DNA from: a virus
Strand: one strand, 5' to 3'
Virus record (IMG/VR): IMGVR_UViG_3300030450_000555
Span: 1-22,497 of that record
Length of the DNA: 22,497 nucleotides
Part shown: one piece after another, positions 1-6,065 of the stretch
Numbering within the stretch: the first letter of the stretch is position 1
Layout of the letters: each line of letters opens with the position of its first letter
Notes under the pieces: model-generated
Database searches by the model: none
The model's input: only the letters and a program-made list of their open reading frames with translations
What the model was told of the DNA's origin: nothing
Made by a program: the position numbers and the translations under genes

Positions 1-2
1 CT

Positions 3-119
3 AGTGGATCAAGAAATGTTCCTATGGGTGCATGGGCTATGGGAAGAGTCAATAGCTTTATCTCTGGAAAAGGTGGAGCAAGAAAAGCAGATGCTGATTT
101 GTTGAGGAAAAAGAAGTGA
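3..119 (+). CDS. 3' end of an unidentified structural-region gene (partial)
   Basis: An open frame enters from the left edge and ends at TGA 117-119, giving the last 38 residues of a protein. The tail is rich in Gly, Ala, Arg and Lys and ends in a basic run (LLRKKK). It overlaps the next gene by 4 nt (GTGA), so it belongs to the same operon. By position, just before the scaffold and capsid genes, it could be the end of a portal-region or minor head protein, but nothing in these 38 residues identifies a family. The start lies outside the window. Confidence 0.6.
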   Translation, partial: SGSRNVPMGAWAMGRVNSFISGKGGARKADADLLRKKK

Positions 120-271
120 GGCTGACTACCAGACAAAAGAACACACTTGCAAAGCACCAGAAGGCTCATGGTCACACAAAGGCTCACATGGAATATATGA
201 AACGTAAGATGAGAGAAGGGGTTTCATTTACCGAGGCACACAATATGGCAATGAAGAGGAAAGGCAAATGA
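116..271 (+). CDS. small basic conserved phage protein (51 aa, GTG start)
   Basis: A 51-residue frame runs from GTG 116 to TGA 269-271. It overlaps the upstream stop by 4 nt (GTGA) and the next start by 4 nt (ATGA), a coupled arrangement that supports translation. The protein is very basic and rich in His and Lys, with an amphipathic pattern (TTRQKNTLAKHQKAHGHTKA near the N terminus, then FTEAHNMAMKRKGK at the end). I remember similar short Arg/Lys/His proteins beside head genes in marine phages, but I know no function. A nucleic-acid-binding or packaging role is only a guess from charge and position. The GTG start is chosen because no ATG lies before residue 28. Confidence 0.65.
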   Translation: MRLTTRQKNTLAKHQKAHGHTKAHMEYMKRKMREGVSFTEAHNMAMKRKGK

Positions 272-549
272 GTGATCCTAGACTCAAAAGATTTGGATTA
301 GCTGGTTTTAATAAACCAAAAAGAACCCCATCACACCCAACAAAGAGTCACGTTGTTTTGGCAAAAGAAGGCGATAAGGTCAAACTCATCAGGTTTGGTA
401 TGCAGGGAGCCAAGAATAAACCGCCAAGAAAGGGCGAATCAGAGGCAGATAAGGCAAAACGCAAGAGTTTCAAGGCTAGACACGCAAAAAATATTGCCAA
501 AGGTAAAATGTCAGCGGCATTTTGGGCGAACAGAGAAAAGTGGAGCTAA
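268..549 (+). CDS. basic conserved phage protein of unknown function (93 aa)
   Basis: The 93-residue protein starts with MSDPRLKRFGLAGFNKPKRT and has a conserved-looking second half containing KSFKARHAKNIAKGKMSAAF. It is strongly basic with no membrane segment. The ATG overlaps the preceding TGA (ATGA), indicating coupling with the 51-residue gene. I recognise the pattern as one common in phage head regions, where an 'RLKRFG..G.NKPKRTP' start and a 'RH..NI.KGKMSA.YW' end recur, but I cannot name a reliable Pfam family. Its place between the presumed portal/terminase side and the scaffold fits a DNA-packaging or capsid accessory role. That role is inferred. Confidence 0.8.
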   Translation: MSDPRLKRFGLAGFNKPKRTPSHPTKSHVVLAKEGDKVKLIRFGMQGAKNKPPRKGESEADKAKRKSFKARHAKNIAKGKMSAAFWANREKWS

Positions 550-578
550 GATTGTGAATAATTGTAAATTTTTTATTT

Positions 579-1247
579 ATGGCAGACGAAGTAATCAAGC
601 CTGATAACTCAGCGGAAGTAGCTGCGTTGAAAGCTGAAGTTGAAAGACTAAGAAAATCTAATAGTGAAATATTAGATGATTACAAGAAAGCTAAAGAAGC
701 TGCAAAAGCTGTTCCTCAAGATGTAGATGTAAATGCTTTGATTGCTTTCAAGCAGAAAAAAGAACAGGAAGAGCTTGAGGCAAAAGGCAGATATGAAGAG
801 GCTACAGAAAAACTAGCAACTCAGTACAGAGAGGCAGAGCAACTCCAGAAACAGAAGATTGAGCAGTTATTAGCTGAGAAGAGACAGCTTGAAGTTGAAG
901 CTCCAGCAGTAACAGCACTGGCTGATGTTGTACACGACCCTCAATATGTTTTGAGTCGTATAAGCAAGGATCAGCTTGCTAGGGAAGCAGACGGCACAGT
1001 TGTAGTTGTTGATGGGTATAACAGAACACCAGTCAAAGAGTGGGCCATGTCTCAAATGCCTCAATGGGTTCAAAAGAATCCAAGACCTCAAGGCGGTGGA
1101 GCTACGACAACAAAGGTACAGACTGAGTTTGTTGCAACAGATAAAAACCCATTTGCAAAGGAGTCATTCAACCTTACAGAGCAAGCTAGGTTATACAGAA
1201 CAGATATTAATAAATATAATATGCTCAAAAACGCAGTTACAGGTTAG
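579..1247 (+). CDS. capsid scaffold-like protein
   Basis: This 222-residue acidic protein carries long Glu/Lys/Gln/Ala-rich stretches with heptad character at about residues 12-45 and 55-110, as expected of a coiled-coil assembly scaffold. The end contains a short conserved-looking segment (NPFAKESFNLTEQARLYR, near residue 190), a pattern I remember at the C terminus of many pre-capsid proteins. It lies directly before the major capsid gene, the standard place for a scaffold. No Ser-His protease motif is visible, so a maturation protease, if present, is elsewhere. The start has no Shine-Dalgarno sequence: a U-rich run (TTTTTTATTT) directly precedes ATGGC. It is encoded at ordinary scaffold length. 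Confidence is moderate because coiled coils are not specific. Confidence 0.75.
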   Translation: MADEVIKPDNSAEVAALKAEVERLRKSNSEILDDYKKAKEAAKAVPQDVDVNALIAFKQKKEQEELEAKGRYEEATEKLATQYREAEQLQKQKIEQLLAEKRQLEVEAPAVTALADVVHDPQYVLSRISKDQLAREADGTVVVVDGYNRTPVKEWAMSQMPQWVQKNPRPQGGGATTTKVQTEFVATDKNPFAKESFNLTEQARLYRTDINKYNMLKNAVTG

Positions 1248-1261
1248 TATATAACTAACGT

Positions 1262-1289
1262 GGTTGTGCCATGTCAGAGGTTGTGCCTC
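1262..1289 (+). repeat. 9-bp direct repeat with small hairpin before the capsid gene
   Basis: GGTTGTGCC occurs at 1262-1270 and again at 1279-1287. The second copy sits in a small possible stem-loop, GAGG-TTGTG-CCTC (1277-1289). It lies in the 67-nt gap between scaffold and capsid genes. A role in capsid mRNA processing or translation is possible but unproven. Confidence 0.35.
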
Positions 1290-1314
1290 GAAGTAAACAT
1301 TCTTATTAATTCAC

Positions 1315-2352
1315 ATGGCGACAGTTCGCAGTGATTTAATCATTCCAGAGGTGTTTACACCCTATTTGATTGAGGCTACTACACAGACAGATAGCTTTCT
1401 TCAAAGTGGGGTTGTGCAACCTTTGGCTGAATTAAATCTTTCAGCAGAAAGAGGTGGCGACTTTGTAAAGATCCCATCATATTCTGCAAACTTATCAGGT
1501 GATTTTGAAGTTTTAACAGACTCAACATCATTAACTCCAGCAAAGATCACTACAGGCGATCAAATTGCAGCCGTACTCCACAGAGGACGTGCGTTCAGTG
1601 CGAGAGATTTAGCTAGTCTTGCTGTTGGAAGCAGTACAGATCCAATGGCTGCTATTGCACAAAAGATGGCTGCATACGTCAACAACCAGAAACAAAAGGA
1701 TCTATATTCTTGCTTGACTGGTGCATTTGGTTCTATCAATAACAACTCAAGTGCTTCAGCATTGTTTGATCTAACAATCGACTCTGAATCAGGTGATACA
1801 CCTACAGCATTGAGTCCTAGACACGTTGCAAAAGCTCAGTCATTACTTGGCGATCAAGGTGGCAAGCTTACAACAATTGCAATGCATAGCCGTTGTTACT
1901 ATGACTTGGTAGAAAGAAGAGCAGTTGACTTTGTTGCAGCAACAGACATCAATGGTGGTGGTGCTACAGCGTCAGGTGGTTCTATCCAGAACGCATTTGG
2001 AAATCCAGCAGTGCCAACATTTATGGGGCTTCGGATAATCGTTTCGGACGACATTCCAACAACAGGAACTGGAGCTACAACGGAATACAGCGTGTTCATG
2101 TTCCAAAACGGAGCAGTTGTTACAGGCGAACAGGCTCCAATAAGAACACAGACAGATAGAGACATTCTTGCTCTTGAGGAAGCAATGGCAGTGGATCTCC
2201 ATTACATCTATCACCCTGTAGGTCTTAAGTATGCTGTTTCAACAGTAAACCCAAGCAGAACAGTTTTGGAGACAGTAGGTTCATGGTCGAGAACTTATGA
2301 ATTGAAAAATATCGGGATTGTCAGGGCGACAGTCGTGAGCAATAACGACTAG
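1315..2352 (+). CDS. major capsid protein (HK97-fold family)
   Basis: The 345-residue protein starts MATVRSDLIIPEVFTPYLIE, continues with GGDFVKIPSYSANLSGDFEV and LHRGRAFSARDLASLA, and has a C-terminal KNIGIVRATV segment. This is the pattern I know from major capsid proteins of marine siphophages related to the HK97 fold. It should form the icosahedral shell around the packaged genome after scaffold-guided assembly. Position directly after the scaffold and before the neck genes supports the call. There is no obvious N-terminal delta domain, in keeping with a separately encoded scaffold. The start lacks a Shine-Dalgarno sequence and is preceded by an AU-rich leader (TTCTTATTAATTCAC). Codon use is less AT-rich than in the tail genes (30 of 60 bases are G or C at 1561-1620). 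Confidence 0.92.
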   Translation: MATVRSDLIIPEVFTPYLIEATTQTDSFLQSGVVQPLAELNLSAERGGDFVKIPSYSANLSGDFEVLTDSTSLTPAKITTGDQIAAVLHRGRAFSARDLASLAVGSSTDPMAAIAQKMAAYVNNQKQKDLYSCLTGAFGSINNNSSASALFDLTIDSESGDTPTALSPRHVAKAQSLLGDQGGKLTTIAMHSRCYYDLVERRAVDFVAATDINGGGATASGGSIQNAFGNPAVPTFMGLRIIVSDDIPTTGTGATTEYSVFMFQNGAVVTGEQAPIRTQTDRDILALEEAMAVDLHYIYHPVGLKYAVSTVNPSRTVLETVGSWSRTYELKNIGIVRATVVSNND

Positions 2353-2363
2353 AGGTACTTATT

Positions 2364-2729
2364 ATGTCATCTTTATTTGATGTAACTGCTGGTTCATTAA
2401 TCGGCCCAACAACAGGCGGCACTGTAACTCAGGCATCTAACAAGTCAACAGGTGTGACTTTAAATGCTGAGTCTGGCCAGATCACCATGAACGGTGCGGC
2501 TTTAGGTGCTGGAGCAGAAGTCAGCTTCACTGTCACAAACAGCAAAATCTCATCTACTGATGTTGTTCTTGTAAACCATAGTTCTGGCGGTACTGCTGGA
2601 GCATACATGGCACAAGCCAACTTGATTGCTGACGGATCATTTAAAATATCTGTTACCAATTTGACAAGTGGATCTGAGTCTGAAGCGATTGTCCTTAGCT
2701 TTGTTGCCCTAAAAGGTGCTTCAAGTTAA
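2364..2729 (+). CDS. probable head decoration / head-fibre protein
   Basis: This 121-residue protein is almost all beta-prone Thr/Ser/Ala/Gly/Val sequence. The core pattern (KSTGVTLNAESGQITMNGAA, then AEVSFTVTNSKISSTDVVLV and a late SEAIVLSFVALKG) is a motif set I remember from phage capsid accessory or head-fibre domains, where it forms a small beta-sandwich. It follows the capsid gene by 11 nt and has a good ribosome binding site (AGAGGT at about 2351-2356). It probably decorates the shell surface. I see no enzymatic motif. It could alternatively be a short tail-associated structural protein, but the location argues for the head. Confidence 0.65.
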   Translation: MSSLFDVTAGSLIGPTTGGTVTQASNKSTGVTLNAESGQITMNGAALGAGAEVSFTVTNSKISSTDVVLVNHSSGGTAGAYMAQANLIADGSFKISVTNLTSGSESEAIVLSFVALKGASS

Positions 2730-2875
2730 TGTCAATTTACGCTTTTAGGCGTATGAGGGAACAAAACGAAGCTGCTCAAAAGGCGGCTTCAGTTTCCACA
2801 TCTAAGCCAAAACCAAAACGCAAGTCACAAAAGGTATCTGCAAATGGCGATCTCAATAGTAGCGACAGTCGGTAG
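2729..2875 (+). CDS. small Lys/Ser-rich protein between decoration and connector genes (48 aa)
   Basis: ATG 2729 overlaps the last base of the preceding TAA (TAATG), and the frame runs 48 codons to TAG 2873-2875, overlapping the next gene by 32 nt. The product begins MSIYAFRRMREQNEAAQKAA and continues with a Lys/Pro/Arg-rich stretch (KPKPKRKSQK). It is predicted to be helical at the start and disordered later. I recall similar short 'IYA..R.RE..EAA' proteins in this location of other phage genomes. The overlap on both sides supports a real coupled gene. The function is unknown. Confidence 0.6.
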   Translation: MSIYAFRRMREQNEAAQKAASVSTSKPKPKRKSQKVSANGDLNSSDSR

Positions 2876-3404
2876 TGCGACAGCTAATAGTTATGTCACA
2901 TTGACTGAAGCTCAAGCTTTTATTGATGGGCTGACTGAATCTGATGACGTGACTGCATGGGCTAGTAGCACTGACGATCAAAAAAACAGGGCTTTGTTTA
3001 CTTCAACCCAGAGAATTGATCGTGAGAAGTTTTTGGGAGCTAGAGTTGCCGATACACAGGCACTTGAATGGCCAAGATCAGGAGTAAGGAAACCTGACAC
3101 ATATACAAACCTATATGGCTTAAGCTTTCCAAATAGATTAGTTGCAGACTATTACCTTGACACTGAGATTCCAGATCGAGTTAAACACGCACAGATTGTT
3201 CTTGCTGTTTATTTAAACAACAATAAGGACGGTATGGGACTAAGTGGGCTTGAGGACTTTGCCTCAGTTAATATTGGGAATTTAAACGTCACTCCCAGAT
3301 TTTATGGGGCTGTGGGCATTGATAGGATTCCACCAATCGTTGACCACTATTTAATGGGTATTAGAATAGGTGGAAGAGCAAACTTACAAATCAAGAGGTC
3401 ATGA
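2844..3404 (+). CDS. head-tail connector / DnaT-like family protein
   Basis: A 186-residue protein whose N-terminal half matches the pattern of phage proteins often labelled 'putative DnaT-like ssDNA-binding' (ANSYVTLTEAQAFIDG, a helical middle, then LEWPRSGV). In these phages the family sits at the head-tail connector position and is better read as an adaptor that binds the portal ring. The segment from about residue 110 (DRVKHAQIVLAVYLNNNK) is a helix typical of connectors. It is followed by stopper, tail-completion and terminator genes in the standard neck order. The start at 2844 is preceded by AAAGGT. The ssDNA-binding label should not be taken as function. Confidence 0.75.
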   Translation: MAISIVATVGSATANSYVTLTEAQAFIDGLTESDDVTAWASSTDDQKNRALFTSTQRIDREKFLGARVADTQALEWPRSGVRKPDTYTNLYGLSFPNRLVADYYLDTEIPDRVKHAQIVLAVYLNNNKDGMGLSGLEDFASVNIGNLNVTPRFYGAVGIDRIPPIVDHYLMGIRIGGRANLQIKRS

Positions 3405-3406
3405 AA

Positions 3407-3652
3407 ATGGGCTACGGCTACGACTATCCATCAGCAATAATCATTACAGATCATACTCAGGCATTTACTGGTAGATTTGGAAAAGTTGTTGCATTAAAAA
3501 ATTCAACTGTTGATCTAGTTGCTGAAAACATCACAGAGAACACATCTTCAACAATTTCTGGGATACCTTTGCACCATTCAGCAGAAATATGTGGCGTAAT
3601 TACAAGCGTTCAAGTTGCAAGTGGTGACGCTGTTATTGCTTACCGTTTATGA
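3407..3652 (+). CDS. small conserved beta-rich neck/structural protein (81 aa)
   Basis: Two ATGs lie close together (3401 and 3407). I choose 3407 because GAGG at 3395-3398 is 8 nt from it but only 2 nt from 3401, and the protein then begins MGYGYDYPSAIIITDHTQAF. The 81-residue product looks beta-rich (FGKVVALKNSTVDLVAENIT, then ICGVITSVQVASGDAVIAYR), with no membrane segment or catalytic motif. It is nested in the neck operon, ending in an ATGA overlap with the stopper gene. The C-terminal 'G.ITS..VASG..IAYR' pattern recurs, in my memory, in small structural proteins of cyanophages. A head surface or neck role is inferred. Confidence 0.65.
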   Translation: MGYGYDYPSAIIITDHTQAFTGRFGKVVALKNSTVDLVAENITENTSSTISGIPLHHSAEICGVITSVQVASGDAVIAYRL

Positions 3653-4002
3653 GCATTGCAAACGCATTAAAAAAAGCAGCGTCCAAGACAATCAAAGCTC
3701 TTGGTGGCGATATTACTTATAGAAGAGTGACGACTGGAATATACAACCCAACCAGCGGCTCAATGAGTGAAGTCAAAACAGATGTCAGTATAAAGGGTGT
3801 CGTGAGCAACGTGACAAGGTCTGAGGTTACTGACCTAGTTTCTAGTCAGGACAAACGACTTACTATATCTGCTGGTGATATAACTTTTACTCCAACAACA
3901 TTTGATCGGGTGGTTATAAGCGGAACAGAATATAAAGTGGTTCAAATTAATACAAATGAGCAAGATAATACAGCTATCAGCTTTGACATTTTCTTGAGGT
4001 AA
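3649..4002 (+). CDS. head closure (stopper) protein
   Basis: This 117-residue protein has a short helical start followed by a beta-rich body with the pattern seen in head-closure proteins: a ribbon TYRRVTTGIYNPTSGSMSEV (residues 23-42), then DITFTPTTFDRVVISGTEYK and a final strand. Such proteins form a ring under the connector that holds DNA in the filled head until the tail joins. The gene order connector, small protein, stopper, tail-completion, terminator agrees. It overlaps the upstream gene by ATGA, with no separate Shine-Dalgarno sequence, so coupling is likely. The family call is from length, predicted fold and position. Confidence 0.7.
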   Translation: MSIANALKKAASKTIKALGGDITYRRVTTGIYNPTSGSMSEVKTDVSIKGVVSNVTRSEVTDLVSSQDKRLTISAGDITFTPTTFDRVVISGTEYKVVQINTNEQDNTAISFDIFLR

Positions 4003-4004
4003 TT

Positions 4005-4367
4005 ATGACTAGACGAATTGAGATAACTCAAATGGACGATTTCTTTCAAGAAAAAGTGATTGATATTGTTCAAGCTACAACTCTTGAATGGACAAAAAGA
4101 GTTAAAAAGGCAACACCAGTTGATACTGGTAGATTAAGAACTGCATGGCAAACAAAAATACCTTTAAGAACTGCAACAAGAAACAAAGAAAGTTTTATAG
4201 GTTTAATTACAAACAATGTTGTTTATGCAGAGCCTGTTTGTTTTGGTGTAAACCTACCGCCATCATGGGGCGGTCAATATAGAACAAGACAAAACACTGT
4301 TGCTGGCTTTCCTGAGCTTATTGGAAAAGAACTTGAAACATATATTTTAAGACAATTCGGGAGGTAA
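4005..4367 (+). CDS. tail-completion / minor capsid protein (HK97 gp10-like)
   Basis: The 120-residue protein contains ATPVDTGRLRTAW at about residues 38-50, the signature of the HK97 gp10-like neck/tail-completion family, followed by a second conserved block with NNVVYAEPVCFG and PPSWGG. These proteins sit in the joint between head and tail and are needed to attach tails. The start has a strong ribosome binding site (GAGGT, 7 nt upstream), and the gene lies 2 nt after the stopper. The family signature is clear. The exact joint it occupies is inferred from the order of genes. Confidence 0.8.
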   Translation: MTRRIEITQMDDFFQEKVIDIVQATTLEWTKRVKKATPVDTGRLRTAWQTKIPLRTATRNKESFIGLITNNVVYAEPVCFGVNLPPSWGGQYRTRQNTVAGFPELIGKELETYILRQFGR

Positions 4368-4370
4368 AAA

Positions 4371-4808
4371 ATGGCAGCTACAAATTTAAATACAGTTAGA
4401 GCAACCATAGAAAAACGATTAAATGATGAATTTAGAGTAGGCCCAATAATACCTTTGGTTTTTAATAATGTCCCTTTTGATGCCTCTACTGTCGATCAAT
4501 ATATTCAATGCGTTACTAGCTTTGGATCAAGTGAATACCTTACACAGCAAGCACCTAATTCAGCCACCACAGCAACTAATCTTGTTGTGGGTCTTATTAC
4601 TTTTAATATTTATACAGAGCAGGGATTAGGAGCAGGGGCAAACTTTGCTATTGCTCAAAGACTTAGAAATTTATTTAATAGAATAACTGTTTCTGATGTT
4701 CGATTTGATCCACCAGTAGGGCCTGAGATATTTCAATCTACTCCAGAGGGAAAATTTCAGACACAGATTAGAATAACATTTGAATTATATGAGGCACTAA
4801 CACCATGA
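4371..4808 (+). CDS. tail terminator protein (DUF4128-like)
   Basis: The 145-residue protein begins with an amphipathic helix (NLNTVRATIEKRLNDEF), then a central beta region with STVDQYIQCVTSFGSSEYLT and NLVVGLITFNIYTEQGLG, a helix (NFAIAQRLRNLFNRI) and a final strand (KFQTQIRITFELYE). This is the lay-out of tail terminators of the DUF4128/gpU type, which cap the growing tail tube and bind the head neck. GGAGGT stands just before ATG 4371. The position between tail-completion and tail-tube genes fits. It overlaps the next gene by ATGA. Confidence 0.8.
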   Translation: MAATNLNTVRATIEKRLNDEFRVGPIIPLVFNNVPFDASTVDQYIQCVTSFGSSEYLTQQAPNSATTATNLVVGLITFNIYTEQGLGAGANFAIAQRLRNLFNRITVSDVRFDPPVGPEIFQSTPEGKFQTQIRITFELYEALTP

Positions 4809-5038
4809 TTGAAATTACAGAAGAAATGCTTGACGCTATTGAAGCAGTCAAGGGCAGAAGGGAACCACAATACTGGGATCATCAATGCAGACGATATTTA
4901 GAAAAACAAAAAAATCTGCAAAATTTATCAAAAGATGAACTTGAAAAAAAAGGTAGAGAGCTTGGAATTGAATTAGATAAAAGAAAATCTAAAGACAAAC
5001 TAATTCAAGAAATAGAAAAACTACAGAAAAAAGGTTAA
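4805..5038 (+). CDS. small helical protein with a SAP/Rho-N/HeH-like motif (77 aa)
   Basis: ATG 4805 overlaps the terminator gene's stop (ATGA). The first half is an acidic helix (MIEITEEMLDAIEAVKGRRE) and a WDHQCRRYLEK segment. The second half (about residues 43-75) reads NLSKDELEKKGRELGIELDK followed by RKSKDKLIQEIEK. This two-helix 'LsKdELkkkareLGIe...sKdkLIekI' pattern is that of SAP, HeH/LEM or Rho N-terminal domains, which usually bind DNA or RNA. Finding it between tail terminator and tail tube is unusual. It might be a small assembly or nucleic-acid-binding factor. The motif is visible; the function is not. Confidence 0.7.
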   Translation: MIEITEEMLDAIEAVKGRREPQYWDHQCRRYLEKQKNLQNLSKDELEKKGRELGIELDKRKSKDKLIQEIEKLQKKG

Positions 5039-5067
5039 TATAATTATAAATATTTCTTTTTTATGTT

Positions 5068-5487
5068 ATGGCTGCTGTAAAAGGTGATGTGGGGCAAGTC
5101 AAATTTGATGATGGCGGCTCCTCAGTTAACCCAGTTTTAGGCACTAAGGAGTGGTCTATGTCTATCACCAAAGATACCCAAGAAACAACTGTTCAAGGTG
5201 ACACTTTCAAATCTTTTGTTGGTGGACTTATTGAAGGTGAGGGATCTGCTGTTCTTCAATATGACAACGCTGCCTCTGGTGAGACTGCAACTTTTATGGA
5301 CGGCATTTTAACGACTGGCGACCCAGCAACAGCATCATTTGAGCTTTTTCCTGATAGTGCAAGCGGAACTAAAAAGATCAGCTTCAGCGGCCTTATAACA
5401 AATTTTGAGCAGGGTTCAGCTATAGGTGATGTAAGCACAATCAACATCACATTCAAGCCATCTGGCACAATTACATCAGCAATCTAA
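5068..5487 (+). CDS. major tail tube protein
   Basis: The 139-residue beta-rich protein has features of tail tube proteins of long-tailed phages: a first strand pair around VGQVKFDD and VLGTKEWSMSITKDTQETTV (residues 24-43), a GGLIEGEGSAVLQYD segment, and a final strand pair ending INITFKPSGTIT. Stacked hexamers of such a protein form the tube through which DNA passes. The order terminator, tube, chaperone, tape measure is canonical. The start is without Shine-Dalgarno and follows an AU-rich leader with TATAAATATTTCTTTTTT. As the most abundant tail protein, strong translation from this unusual leader is expected. The family call is firm and comes from pattern and position. Confidence 0.88.
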   Translation: MAAVKGDVGQVKFDDGGSSVNPVLGTKEWSMSITKDTQETTVQGDTFKSFVGGLIEGEGSAVLQYDNAASGETATFMDGILTTGDPATASFELFPDSASGTKKISFSGLITNFEQGSAIGDVSTINITFKPSGTITSAI

Positions 5488-5511
5488 AAGTAAAATTCTT
5501 CGCATTTATTT

Positions 5512-5865
5512 ATGGCAACTGAAAGAACCGCAGACGTTATTCTTGGGGCGTTTCAAGATGAAATGACTGCAAGAAAAAAGTTTGATTTAAAAAATTCTAA
5601 AGGTAAATTAATTACTACTCTTTATTTCAAACCGATAACAAGATATGCAAGAGTTAAAGCACAGCAATTAGCTGGAACAGACGAAGCTCTCACTGTATCT
5701 ACTCAACTACTTTGCCAAATGGCAGAAAAAGAAGATGGCAGTCCAGCCTTTGATATGTCAGATGCTCCTAGACTCCAAAGATTATTACCAGAAAAAGTTT
5801 TAAATGATTTAGAGCTATTTTTGCATGACATTAAACTTGATATAGAAACAGCAAAAAAAGATTAA
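5512..5865 (+). CDS. tail assembly chaperone, short form (lambda G analogue)
   Basis: This 117-residue protein precedes the tape measure gene, as gpG does in lambda. It contains KFDLKNSKGKLITTLYFKPI and a helical domain with QQLAGTDEALTVSTQLLCQM and PRLQRLLPEKVLNDLELFLH. Such chaperones coat the tape measure protein during tail assembly and are absent from the mature virion. The frame ends in AAA AAA GAT TAA, and the seven consecutive A residues there (5853-5859) allow a -1 slip into an overlapping frame, giving the longer GT form (see the entry for 5512-6041). The start at 5512 shows a U-rich context (GCATTTATTT directly before ATG) and no Shine-Dalgarno sequence. Confidence 0.88.
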   Translation: MATERTADVILGAFQDEMTARKKFDLKNSKGKLITTLYFKPITRYARVKAQQLAGTDEALTVSTQLLCQMAEKEDGSPAFDMSDAPRLQRLLPEKVLNDLELFLHDIKLDIETAKKD

Positions 5866-6041
5866 AAGAGGATAGTTGGTTAAGATTTGAACTATTCCTC
5901 GCAGTTGAATTAGGTAAAACTTTAGATGAGCTTAGAAAAAATATGACGGAAGCAGAGCTTATTTATTGGGCTGCTTATTACGAAGTAAAGACTGACGAAG
6001 AAAAAAAGGCATATCAACGACAAAAACACAAATCAAGGTAA
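5512..6041 (+). CDS. tail assembly chaperone GT form by -1 ribosomal frameshift
   Basis: A -1 slip at A AAA AAA (5853-5859) moves the ribosome into the frame that continues AGA TTA AAA GAG and ends at TAA 6039-6041. The fusion would have 116 residues from the first frame and 60 from the second, 176 in all. The added part reads KEDSWLRFELFLAVELGKTL, then DELRKNMTEAELIYWAAYYE and a Lys-rich tail. This is the typical 'T' segment, which in lambda binds the tail tube subunit while G binds the tape measure. The extra frame has no start of its own before an internal ATG at 5943, so it is readable only by frameshifting. The slip site and downstream stem are described separately. Confidence 0.85.
5853..5900 (+). 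promoter_or_regulatory. -1 programmed frameshift signal (slippery A7 plus stem-loop)
   Basis: The slippery heptamer A AAA AAA is at 5853-5859. After an 8-nt spacer, GAGGATAGTT (5868-5877) can pair with AACTATTCCTC (5890-5900): ten base pairs with one bulged T and a 12-nt loop. Spacer length and stem position are those of known bacterial -1 frameshift stimulators. The zero-frame stop (5863-5865) lies in the spacer. Confidence 0.85.
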
Positions 6042-6065
6042 TATAGAAGAAAGGCTTTTTTATTT

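Noticed and set aside
353-1254. Overlapping plus-strand frames at 353-604 and 1006-1254
   Set aside because: They lie in another frame of the 93-residue and scaffold genes and show no coding pattern or plausible start of their own.
2844-3404. A DNA replication role from the DnaT-like family name
   Set aside because: The gene order places it at the head-tail connector; the name reflects historical annotation and not position or visible DNA-binding residues.
5039-5052. TATAAT (5039-5044) and TATAAATA (5045-5052, identical to the T4 late promoter consensus) before the tail tube gene
   Set aside because: No -35 box at 17 bp, and TATAAATA also occurs inside coding sequence at 12325-12332 and 14427-14434, so AT-rich chance is likely.
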